From: Voacanga thouarsii
Lineage: Eukaryota > Streptophyta > Magnoliopsida > Gentianales > Apocynaceae
Direction of reading: 5' to 3'
NCBI GenBank assembly: GCA_026120185.1
Contig: JANUWF010002419.1
Span: 4,361,501 to 4,425,500, forward strand
DNA length: 64,000 bases
Below are positions 23,582-33,683 of the stretch, in pieces. How positions within the stretch are numbered: the stretch's first letter is position 1; the number at the start of each line of letters is the position of its first letter. The notes under the pieces are model-generated. The model had not been told where the DNA came from, ran no database searches, and was given only the letters and a program-made list of their open reading frames with translations. The translations under genes were made by a program, and so were the position numbers.

Positions 23582-25688
23582 ATGGCTACTCGAGATCAGC
23601 AGCCTTATGCTAATGCAGACCATACTCATACATGAGATTGTATGCTATCACCGAGGCATGCTCCATGGATCCCAGCGCCTTGTCAGCATCTGGGAGATAC
23701 ACTACCTAGGCAGGGTAGTGAGTCCTGTTGTTCCATCATCTGCAGCATCTTTCTTGCCTGGATCTCAGGACTAGGATCCATGACCGTTGATTACACCACG
23801 AGACGGGTATTATTTTGTACATTATACTGTATTTTATAAGTAGATTATATTAGTTAAGTATATTTCACTCACTTTAATTTTTAACCTCTGGATTAATTTT
23901 ACAAACAAGATTTGCTGGTTCCCATCGCTGTGTACGGGAGATCACCTCGATATTCTAGAGGTACTTGGACAGGCCCTACACCACATTTGCGGATGTCGCG
24001 ATCCACGTAAAGAAATTTTGGTTCGAAGAGTTCGGAGTAAGTTACTATTTATTATATAAATGCATAATATTTATGGATTTTGTATTTCGAACATATGTTT
24101 TTTGGCATTTATTATATATTAACAACTTCAAATATAATGTAATTTTTTGTAGATGCTATTTCATTAGGCCAATAATCATAGTGGTCGGATCCAGGTCAAC
24201 TGGGAGTACAAGTGCAGGACTCGTCTTTTGGACAACTTATCGAAGGCTCGGAGGGTGACCCCAGTTGGTCAGTTCCTTTCCTGGATTGACGATCAGATTT
24301 GGGAGTAGATGGGGCAGCACTGGAGCACACATGAGTTTCAGCAGGTCTCATCCACTGCTAGGAGGAACAAGGGTCATGCCATTGTCAAAATACCGCTGCA
24401 GGAACAGAGGTATTTTGACAGGCCCTACACCGCATTTGCGGATGTCCCAATGCATGTGAAGAAATTTTGGTTCGAAGAGTTCAGAGTAAGTTACTATATA
24501 TTATATAAATGCATAATATTTATGGATTTTGTATTTCGTACATATGTTTTTTTACATTTATTATATATTAACAACTTCAAATACAATATAATTTTTTGCA
24601 GAAGCTATTTCATTGGGCCGATGATCATAGTGGTCGGATTTGGGTCAACTGGGAGCACAAGTGCAGGACTTAACTTTTGGACAACTTATCGAAGGCTCGG
24701 AGGGCAACCCCAATTGGTCAGCCCCTTTCCTAGATTGACGATCAGATCTGGGAGCAGATGAGGTAACACTGGAGCACATAGGAGTTTCAGCAGGTCTCCT
24801 CCATTGCTAGGAAGAACAGGGGTCATGCTACTGTCACTCATACTGGAGGCTCGGTCTCGTTCACTGTCCACGAGGATCGTATGGTGATTTTCTTTGATTG
24901 TTTGTTTGTTTTGTAATTTTACTTCGTTTAATTTATTTTTAGTCAATATTCTAATTAGTTATCATTGTAATTGTAGCGACACAAGATGGGCGGTGACTTT
25001 TCTCACATTGATTGGTATAAGAGGCTGCATGCTTTTAAGAGTAGGGATAGATAGGGGTAGTATGTCAGCGAGCGTTCTCGCAAGACATTGGTAAAGAGTT
25101 AAAAATTGTGTATTAAAAAATACTTTACATTTGGTTACATTTCAATTAAAAAGAAATGACTTCTCTCAATTTTAGGAAGGCGTGATGGCTGCTAAAGAGC
25201 GCCTTACTCAGGCTTCTTCCACTAGGTCTGTGAGCGTCACCTCTTTTATTGTCCTAGATGATCGGGCTCTATTTATTGAAGCGGCTGGTGGGTTCAATAG
25301 AGGTCGCGTTTTTGGAATTCACTCGGAGGCAGCCTGAGCCATGCAGTAGCTCCAAGGGAGTTCCTTGCGGTCTATGGAGACCTCTTTAGCTCTAGACATT
25401 GAGTAGATAGTTGAGAGGAGGGTAGAGGAGAGGGTGCAAGTGGTGAGATAGGAGCTTATGAGGGATTTTGATCAGAAAGTTGATCATATTTAGAGTTGGA
25501 TGACACTAATGTTAGAGGGGTTTGGACTTCCCATAGTACCGATACCATTGACACGAGTAGCCGATGGGGAGGACGACACTGGTGGCAGCTCTTTCATTCC
25601 GCCCCTAAATCCTCATCCTTCGACCCATTCGCGTCCTCTATCTCCGCCCCCACCTCCTTCAACTGGCGCCACTACTCCCGTAGTTTAG
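23582..25688 (+). pseudogene. Family B copy 2 TNPA-like (Transposase_24) gene remnant with exon duplication
   Basis: The layout matches copy 1: N-terminal exon at 23582, central exons, and a C-terminal exon ending in a proline-rich tail at 25688. Central sequence of about 449 bp occurs twice in tandem (from 23959 and from 24408), each with YYxxxFADVxxHVKKFWFEEF-like coding followed by an intron and the HWxxxHSGRI segment. Stops are frequent, so no protein is expected. Confidence 0.65.
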
Positions 25689-25939
25689 GGATTTTATTAT
25701 ACATTTTTTCATTTATATCACATTGTTAAAAGATATTCTATTTGGCATCATTATTTTATATTCACATTATAGTTAGCCTGTATATTTATTTCATATTGTT
25801 GATCTAATTAATTTCCTTTCCAATTTAATGAAATCGGTTTATGCATTTTTTTGAATACATGTTTTGTATGTTATATATTATTTCAATATGTAATACGGTA
25901 CAGGTGGTTCGAAATAATTTCAAAATAGGTCTTTTCATT

Positions 25940-26541
25940 AAAAATATAAATTAGCTACGGGTTAGCAACGGGCCGTCGCTAATCCCTTTCTAATTTAGCT
26001 ACGGATTAGAGACAGCAGAAAATTTTAAAATTAGTAGCCGTCGCTAATCCTTTTCTATTTTAGCTAGGGATTTGTGACGAGGGAATTTATTTCCATAAAT
26101 TTAACTCAAAATTAGACTTTTTGTCACTAATCCATCACAGAATTAGCTATGACTTTGCGATGGTAATTTATTACATGCGTAAAATAAATTTAGACACATC
26201 GTCGCTAAACTGTCTACGAAATTGCTAGGGTAATCTATCGTCTCTAATCTGTCACTAATTTGGCTTCGGTTTAGCTATGGCATGAATTAATTTTCTATAA
26301 TTCTTTATTAAGAAATAAAACAGCTCTCGTTATTCTGTCGCTAAACTGTCGCTAATTTGACCACTGCAATTTCGTTGGCTAGATTTTTAGCTCTCGCTAA
26401 ACCCTTTCTATTAAAGACGGCTAATGTTTTCTGTCGCTAAAATTTCATTTAGTGACCATGTGTTCAGTTACGGTTTACTCCATCGCTACGCCGTTGCCAG
26501 TTATGATTAGCGACGCCTTAACCTTGTATTTTCTTGTAGTG
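25940..26541. repeat. Right subterminal repeat array and terminus of family B copy 2
   Basis: This is closely alignable with 4450-5062: GCTACGGGTTAGCAACGGGCC, GTCGCTAATCC and related motifs in both orientations, ending TTTTCTTGTAGTG. The two arrays differ at scattered positions, mostly transitions, as expected for methylated repeats. Confidence 0.75.
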
Positions 26542-26704
26542 ACAAGGTTGGCATAATTTAGTGCACAAGCTGCTAACTGGTCACTAGAACTGCATTGAGA
26601 GCGTCCAGATAGTCTTGGATGGAGTTTTGGGCTGAGGAGGATGGAAAAATGGCTAAGCTCATTAGACATACAAAAGAAAATGAGATCCTATAAGAGATGG
26701 CCAT
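26542..26704 (-). pseudogene. PR-1 pseudogene, N-terminal part, cut off by a CACTA terminus
   Basis: Read on the minus strand from an ATG at 26704, the frame begins MAISYRISFSF. It contains [19 protein letters not shown], matching the signal peptide and mature start of the intact PR-1 gene. A deletion of about 40 bases removes the next part and shifts the frame. A segment corresponding to LAAxALNYAN follows. The match then stops exactly at the family B copy 2 terminus. Upstream bases (GCAAAGTTTACAAGATGG) also resemble those before the intact gene's ATG. The missing 3' half is not seen left of the transposon. Confidence 0.8.
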
Positions 26705-28494
26705 CTTGTAAACTTTGCTATCTAGTTTGAAGATGTATTATTGTGAGATGTGTTACTTCAAAGAAGGATCGGCTTTTAATTAAAAAATCTTTTAATGGTT
26801 TATTAGCTAGTAGCTTTTTTTTTTTTGGGCAGCAAAATAATGATATCAACTTACCAAGTCATGCTCAGGCTGCTTTATATAATATTAATTATAAAGATAT
26901 ACAAAGATATTGTAGCCCCTGGTATTCCGACGACTTGGTGTTGTTCGTTGTTTGGGGCTGCTTCCAACAATAGTTAGTGTGCAAGAAAGGATGGGAGACC
27001 TTTTCGACATTTATTTTTTATATTTATTGTGGAGTAAAGAGTTTTTTAATTATTTTTTTATAGTTTCAAAAGTCTGCGTGCTTGAATCCTGTTCACTTGA
27101 CGAGCAAGACAATGTAAGACATTAGAAATTTAGATACATAAGAAGTAAATTTAGTAATTTTTGTCTTATATTTGGTGGAATAAGTATAAAGTTAACTAGG
27201 ACCTTATTAAGTATGCCCTTTTAAAAAAAATAAAAAAAATAAAACCAGCTTAGGGAGGTGGTTGGACATGGACCGCAGCTTGTTTAGTACTTAAATAAAG
27301 GTAGTACCAGAAGGGTGAAAAACCAAAGAAAAATGAGGGAACATTACTTTCTAGCGAATTTAGGACCCTTATTCTTTTTTCACTTTTGTTACCGGATTGG
27401 TTGAAATCATCTACTATAAATTTGACAAAGTTGACATACATTTCAGATACTGTAATTATATTTTGATTAGGATTTTTTGCATTAGAACTTTTCCATATAT
27501 ACAAGTCACTCCGTCGCATAGAGATGGAGCTGGGCCCCCCAAACTTTTAAAAATTTTATATTTACCTTAACAAAAATAATTTTAAAAAAAAACTCCTTTT
27601 AAATTTTACCTTTCTCTCTCTAAAATTTTTAAAAAATTATAACTTTATCTTCTAATGTATCATTTATATAGTTTGTCCTTCCTTCCTTTTTCCAATCCCA
27701 TATTCTTTGTTTCGTTCTTGCGGCGTCACAGGTGAAGGTTAGTCAATAAGCCATCATAGAATGATCAAGTTGCATGGGGAGTAAATTGTTACCCTTTGAA
27801 AATGGTAACATCCGAATTTGAAATCCACCTTTAAAAACTTTTAAAAATTTTATAGTTGTCTTAATAAAAATAATTTTTTATTAAAAATCTTTTTAAATTT
27901 TATATTTCGCACTCTAATTTTTTTTAAATTATAACTTTATACTATAATATATCTTTTTATATAGTTTATATCTCTACTACCTTTCCAATCCCAAACTCTT
28001 AATTCCCCTGTAACGTCACAGGTGAAGGCAATCTTTCGGGTGATGATCTTTGAAAATGCTCACATCCGAATGCAAGACTTACCGGGTGAAATTATAATTT
28101 CGATCAAATTTCTACATACCTCAATTGGACCGGATGATATAGTTTTCAATTACTCTTAGGACTTTTAAATCTGACTGCGATTGAATTAAGGAGAAGCATG
28201 CCAAAAAAAATTGCAGTTAACATCAAGTGGGAGCAAAACAAAGAAAGCAGAAATCTAAAACATATTTCAATATGATCTTACGTCACTGTTATTATAGAAA
28301 TGTGGAAGAAATGGTCTTTAGTAGTTTGTTTTGCATATACTATTGCACTAAATAGCCAAATAGAAAGTGAATGTTGAACACAAAGTCTACGCACTTTGCA
28401 ATACCATTTAAGAAATTCTTGCAAGCTGCCGAACACGACCCTTATCAAATGCAGATAAGAAAATAACTGTTCAAAGATTTCGGATTATATACTT
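26705..28494. other. Intergenic region between PR-1 relic and intact PR-1
   Basis: No convincing gene is seen. A segment of about 200 bp containing ACTTTTAAAAATTTTATA and ending near CGTCACAGGTGAAGG occurs twice in direct orientation (about 27540-27745 and 27832-28040). Short open frames at 26743 (+, 76 codons) and 27519 (-, 89 codons) show no recognisable family. The last few hundred bases should hold the PR-1 promoter. Confidence 0.4.
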
Positions 28495-28528
28495 ATGATT
28501 CCATTGAGATTGTCAACAAATTACCCAC

Positions 28529-28536
28529 TATATAAA
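28529..28536 (+). promoter_or_regulatory. Probable TATA box of the PR-1 gene
   Basis: TATATAAA lies 70-77 bases upstream of the chosen ATG, a normal distance allowing a leader of roughly 40-45 bases. It is the best TATA match in the 200 bases before the gene. Confidence 0.6.
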
Positions 28537-28605
28537 CACATGAATCCTCAATATAACACATCCCACAATCTCACATTCACAAACTCCCTTGCAAAGTATT
28601 ACAAA

Positions 28606-29094
28606 ATGGCTACCTCTAAGATCCCATTTGCTATTGTATTCTTCATGAGCTTAGCTTTGTTTCCTTCCTCCTCAGCTCAAAACTCAGTCCAAGACTATCT
28701 TGCTGCTCACAATGCAGCTCGAGCGCAAGTTGGGGTCGGGCATATGACATGGGACAACCGGTTAGCAGCTTATGCACTCAACTATGCCAACAAGCAGAAG
28801 GCCAGGTGCCCGAACCTTGTGCACTCTGGAGGCCCATATGGCGAAAACCTTGCAGCGGGTACAGGAGATTTTACAGCAAGACAAGCAGTGGGTTTGTGGG
28901 TTGGAGAAAAGAAATACTACGACTACAATTCCAACTCATGCAAAGGAGGCGTTTGCGGGCACTATACTCAGGTGGTGTGGCGCAAATCAGTTCGTCTTGG
29001 CTGTGCTAGGGTAAAGTGCACCAACAATCGTTGGTGGTATGTGATCTGCAGCTATGCCCCGAAAGGCAATATTGTTGGCCAGCGCCCATACTGA
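28606..29094 (+). CDS. PR1: Pathogenesis-related protein 1 (PR-1, CAP superfamily), intact
   Basis: This 162-residue secreted defence protein is encoded by one uninterrupted exon, as is usual for PR-1. I chose the ATG at 28606, not the in-frame ATG at 28495, because it opens a clear signal peptide ([19 protein letters not shown]) with a predicted cut after SSSA. That leaves a mature protein starting QNSVQDYL, and the TATA box lies between the two ATGs. CAP hallmarks are present: [19 protein letters not shown] and YVICSYAP, plus six cysteines for three disulphides. The C-terminus [11 protein letters not shown] fits the PxGNxxxxxPY pattern of the CAPE1 signalling peptide. PR-1 proteins act in the apoplast, bind sterols and are typically salicylate-induced; inducibility here is assumed. 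No defect is visible. Confidence 0.95.
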   Translation: MATSKIPFAIVFFMSLALFPSSSAQNSVQDYLAAHNAARAQVGVGHMTWDNRLAAYALNYANKQKARCPNLVHSGGPYGENLAAGTGDFTARQAVGLWVGEKKYYDYNSNSCKGGVCGHYTQVVWRKSVRLGCARVKCTNNRWWYVICSYAPKGNIVGQRPY

Positions 29095-29240
29095 CTTCCC
29101 TTTGCAATATAATACCCTGTTAACTAATATCAGCTAATGGTGATGAAATTAAATAAATTAAGCTGGTGATGAAATTGGAAATGTCCACTGAATTTTGTTT
29201 AAAGGAATGTACGCTTTGTCAGTTTCTCAATAAAAATTGA
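29095..29240 (+). terminator. PR-1 3' untranslated region and polyadenylation signal
   Basis: AATAAA at 29229-29234 lies about 135 bases after the stop, and an earlier ATTAAATAAATTA occurs near 29150. The segment is also conserved in the pseudogene copy at 63840-63990, including the AATAAAAATT signal, which supports it as part of the transcribed unit. Confidence 0.55.
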
Positions 29241-30520
29241 TGTTATATATTGAATCTCTATGATGGGAAATTTTTAATTAGGTGCATTCAGTGTATGTAT
29301 ACCGGATACTTTAACTGATTGTACTATATTCAACGAAAGTTGTATATATATCAAATATTGTATATAATTTTATCTGTATATAATATAATCATTTAAAGCA
29401 TCTAGTATATTAGCGCCAGGTGCACTTAAGAATTTCTCATCTATGATACATTTTACAGGAGAGTCATATCCTTTTTTTTTTTTGTTAAAGATTGTTAATT
29501 TGCTTCGTTTCTAACTTTACTTCTACCATTTTGTAACTTTTTAGAATTTTTTTACACAACAGGGAATGATCCCACCACAACCCCCCCCCACCCCTCCCGT
29601 TATAATTGAAGGACAAATAAATCTTATACTATAACAAGAATTAAACTCTTGGCTTAACTGTTCGGAGAGATAAACCCTTATCACTTGTTATAATGCCACA
29701 TGGTTATCTTGTTGTTTTTGTTTTTGTTATCTTGTTGTTTTTGTTTTTATTCACACAATTGTAATGTGATATAAGCACTTGCTGTTTTCTTTTTCCCCTT
29801 ATTGGGCTAAGGGATGTAATTATATAAATAAAGAAAAGAATATCAGACATAATTTGCTGGGGTATCTGAAAGTCGAATAAATTGACAATCGTTGGAAAAT
29901 TGAAGCTTTTTATCTAGGAGATAGAGACAGAGAAATAAGGACCACTTTACCAGTTGACAGGCACTTCCCACAGACACGATGTTTTCAAGTCTTTTCGAGC
30001 ATTTGGAATCAAATATATGAACGGTCAAGCTGTTGCAGTTTATAATGGAATGGATAAATTCATTTAAGTGTGGCTGCTGGTGGCCATGGCCATTAAGAGT
30101 TTGTATATTTTCAAGTTGATGAATTCTTCAGTAGATTACTGCATCATGAAAGATGATTGGTGTTGAGAAAGGTAATTGTCAAAAATAGTACTTTTGGTAT
30201 ATCTAATAATAATTAATTTAGTAAAAATAACAAGTTTTAGTGAAAGAAGTGTTCAAGGTAGTAACGTATTGTAATTTTTTTTTTTAAGATGCAAAAAATT
30301 TGATTATTAGGACAAATAAATCATCAAATAAGATTTTAACACAGAAGTTAGGTCGTAAAACAATAAATTGGTATGTTTAACGACGCTGATATGACATAAT
30401 TGGTATGTTTTAGCAATGAAACAATAAATTTAAAATTCATATTAGTGATAGTCAAATTTTGACAAAATCTGCTAATTTCTTATACGAACTTACAATTTTT
30501 ATTAAATTAATTACTATCAC
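29241..30520. other. Non-coding AT-rich region downstream of PR-1
   Basis: No gene is seen. There is a C tract with (CCACCCCTCCC) near 29580-29600, a repeated TTGTTTTTGTTTT stretch near 29710-29745, and otherwise unremarkable AT-rich DNA. The longest open frame (61 codons on the minus strand near 29843-30028) has no family resemblance. Confidence 0.4.
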
Positions 30521-30524
30521 CACA

Positions 30525-30560
30525 GCATGCGTGCACGCACACACGAGCGCGTGCGCGCAT

Positions 30561-30638
<78 letters not shown>
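30525..30638. repeat. Alternating purine-pyrimidine tract: GC/AC-rich then (AT)n
   Basis: About 45 bases of GCGTGCACGCACACACGAGCGCGTGCGCGC-like alternation run into ACACACACAC and then about 68 bases of AT repeats. It is almost perfectly alternating for over 100 bases. Confidence 0.85.
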
Positions 30639-32147
30639 CCTGCCTTGACCAGGATACTTAGCCTTAACCCACACACACAATTCAAGTAAAGTGCAAGGAA
30701 GGAGCCAGTTAAACTCCCACAGTTTAACCTAAACTTTCACAAAATCTAATTTACACTCTTGTATTTCTCAGCCACTTCACAAGTAACTCCCACCCATTTG
30801 ATGAATATAGTAACCACTCCACATGATCCTTCCCTTCTCTAGACTCTCTAGAGTGGCATGTTGTTCTCTCTTAGGTTTTATGTTCCAAATAAATGCCTAA
30901 GGCTACTTATATAGGACTTCTTAGAGATGGTTCACAATCCTTTGGAGATTGATTCTCACTTAAATTCAACTGTCTTGAACTTATTGCATAAGTTTTGAAA
31001 AGGTCTTCTATCATTAGATCGATCTCATCAGTTAACATCATAGTTCTTTTCTTGTGGGATAAGGGCAATTTATTTCTTTACAAGTTGAACACTTTTATTT
31101 TACAAATACTGATAAAACACCACTCAAATAAAGTTAACTATGAAACCTTGCATCATAGTCATAGTCATGAAACCCTACATCATGGCCGCGTACTGTGAAA
31201 CCTTACATTACAGTACAAGCGGGTGATCGGTCCACTAGGTGAGATACTCCTCTATCTCTACACCCAAACTTATCGGTTGTCCATTCCGAAAATAAACAGT
31301 CCACTTGAATTGTATTGCTAACTCAGACTGGCTTGATGAACAAGAACTGTCGTCTAGTCTAGGCAGAGTTCACCCCTTAGAGGAGACCACCTACTCAGAG
31401 ACTTGCTCCAACACTTCAAAGACTAGTCCTAATAGTCTACCCTTATTGAGTACTCAACGTTATATTTATCCCACTTGGGAAAAGTAAAATCAACAAAGTG
31501 TTTTCTTTGAAGTAGCAATTATGGTTTTCAAACAATTTTAGATAAATATTGGTTTAAGAAAAATTTACTATTTTGCTTGGAAAATTGTTTGCTTGACTAA
31601 AAATTATTTTATTTTAGTAGAAGGAATAAATTGTCCATAATTGCATCCCAAAATACATCTTCTACGGTAATCTGTACATGTGACTTGCAGAAGCGCTTTT
31701 ATTCAACAAACACCTTTATGCAAGGACTTACTTTGATATCTTGATTTCACTTGACAAAATAATCCTCCAAATCTTACTCAAGGTAACTTAACCCTACCTG
31801 GGGTAAACACAGGGTATATGTCACTATTGTTGCGCAACTAAGCAACAAAATTGCATATGTACAAATAACTCCCAACTTCACATGCACATATTCAATAGCA
31901 ACACTCATATATGATGCTAATGGTTTAGGAGTTCTAAAATTAATTGATAAAATATTTTAGAGGTTAAACATTAATATAAGAATAATTTGATATTATAATA
32001 ATATAAGTAAGTGACATAAGTATTAATTAAGTATAACAAAAAATAACAACATTGTCAAAAGTATTGAGAAAAATATTGGTAATTCTATAAATAATAATAT
32101 TGCTATAAGGAGAATAATATAAATAGTAATGATGATATTATTATGTA

Positions 32148-32194
<47 letters not shown>

Positions 32195-32330
32195 GAAAAA
32201 ATAATGTTTAATAAAAAATAGTAATAATATTTATTATATAATAATATCATTAAATAAAAATAATATGGCCAATAGCAATAATAATAGTAATAATATTAAT
32301 TTTATTAATATTTCTATAAAATAATGATGT

Positions 32331-32372
<42 letters not shown>

Positions 32373-33683
32373 TTAATATTAATAATATCGATGATACTTA
32401 AAAATAGCAATACCAATAATAATACTTATAATATTAATAATATTATTATTAAAAATAATAATATTAGTAGTAATGTTAGTAATAAAAATAATGATAGCGA
32501 TTTAAGTATCAAAAGTAGCAATAATATTACTATTAGTATTTAAAGGTAGTAATAATTATGCTATTAATATATAAAGTAGTAATCAATAGCAATATAAATG
32601 TTTGCATGGTAATTAATGGCAAGATTAACAATATTAAAGAATTAGCAAAAATAATAGCAACAATCCCTATTATCCACCATATCATCTCATACTAGTGTCA
32701 TATAGACCCAATTCACAAATACACTAACAACATATGATAACCTCATATTAAATCAAAATCCAAATATACTTCATAGAATAGTCCTAATACACATCCCAAT
32801 CTACACATCATAAAATCATCCATATCATATTTAAATATGCATTTATTTCCCCAACGCTACTAGATCATCAACCATCACATCAATAAGCCATCATTCTATT
32901 AGTCTTGAGTTCAAAAATAAATGGGGAAGTTTAGGCCAAACTAATTGTTTGATGATCGATTCAAGTTGAAGATGTCACTTTGACAATCAAATAGCCTTGA
33001 ATGCCTTAATGAGTCCTTTGAGAGACCAACAGTGTTTGAAGAAGTCCGACGTTGGCCCCCAATTAATTCGGCCAAGAGAGAGTGAGATTGAGAAGGGAAT
33101 AAGAAGAAATGAAAGTAAAGAAATGAAGAAGAAAGAGAATTCTTGGACTTAGTTTACCTTATGGTGTTGTTCTTGACTTGCTAAAAAAAAAAAAAATACT
33201 TGTTTGATCCGAATGAGGGGCACACTTTAGATTTTTTGGTGTTATAAAGTGTACCAAAGGAAAGAATAGGATGATCTCTAGTTGATTTGAAGGTTTTGGA
33301 GTGGTTTGGGATGTTTAGAAGTTACTAAATGGTTGAAGGAGAGTAGTGTGTGTTCTTGGTGTTCTTGAGAGAGGGGAAGAGAAAGTTAGATGAAGTGGGA
33401 GAGTGTTCTTGGTGGGGTTGGCCGAAATTCTTTGTTGTTTGTGTGAAGAATTTTTTGTTTTGGTTTGATAGGATTAGTTGCTAGATAGGTGAGTGTTTGA
33501 TGGAGCAAAAGATGGAATTTAATTTTCAAATTCAAAGTTTTGAATGGAGAGAAACTAAGAGAGGTTTGAGGTGCTTCAATGGAGTTTTGTTGGCCAAGGT
33601 TGGTGAAGAAGAAAAAATGTTCAGCTATGCACCTAGTATGGCAGAAAGTATGGTGGAGAAATGAAGAAGAAATGAAGAGAAAT
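30639..33683. other. Repeat-derived region with microsatellites, no gene
   Basis: The part from 30640 to 31900 reads like old retrotransposon LTR sequence. It has a CATCATAGTCATAGTCATGAAACC repeat near 31150 and shares the 15-mer GAGTACTCAACGTTA (31449) with the solo LTR at 34680. From 31920 to 32600 it is dominated by AT and TAA/AAT repeats. The part from 32880 to 33683 is again LTR-like sequence into which the solo LTR at 33684 inserted. Open frames in the TAA repeats are compositional. Confidence 0.4.
32143..32372. repeat. (AT)n and (ATA)n microsatellites
   Basis: (AT)n spans about 32143-32191 and a trinucleotide TAA/ATA run spans about 32332-32372. Degenerate ATA-type repeats continue on both sides. 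Confidence 0.85.

Larger units (their letters stand above)
15595..26541 (+). mobile_element. Family B CACTA transposon, copy 2
   Basis: The right terminus TATTTTCTTGTAGTG ends at 26541, identical to copy 1. A left subterminal-type array (GCCGTAGCTAATCC motifs, 15595-15830) is present, but I cannot find the expected CACTACAAGAAAATA at its outer edge, so the left end seems deleted or altered. Two plus-strand genes follow: TNPD remnant 19777-23386 and TNPA remnant 23582-25688. On the right it abuts a PR-1 relic, with ACA as the adjoining 3-mer. Confidence 0.75.

Noticed and set aside
28495..28605. Longer PR-1 start at 28495
   Set aside because: It would place 37 extra residues before a normal signal peptide and would start upstream of the TATA box at 28529.
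32023..32416. Minus-strand open frames of 60-75 codons
   Set aside because: They are translations of AT and TAA microsatellites (poly-Ile/Tyr) with no coding character.
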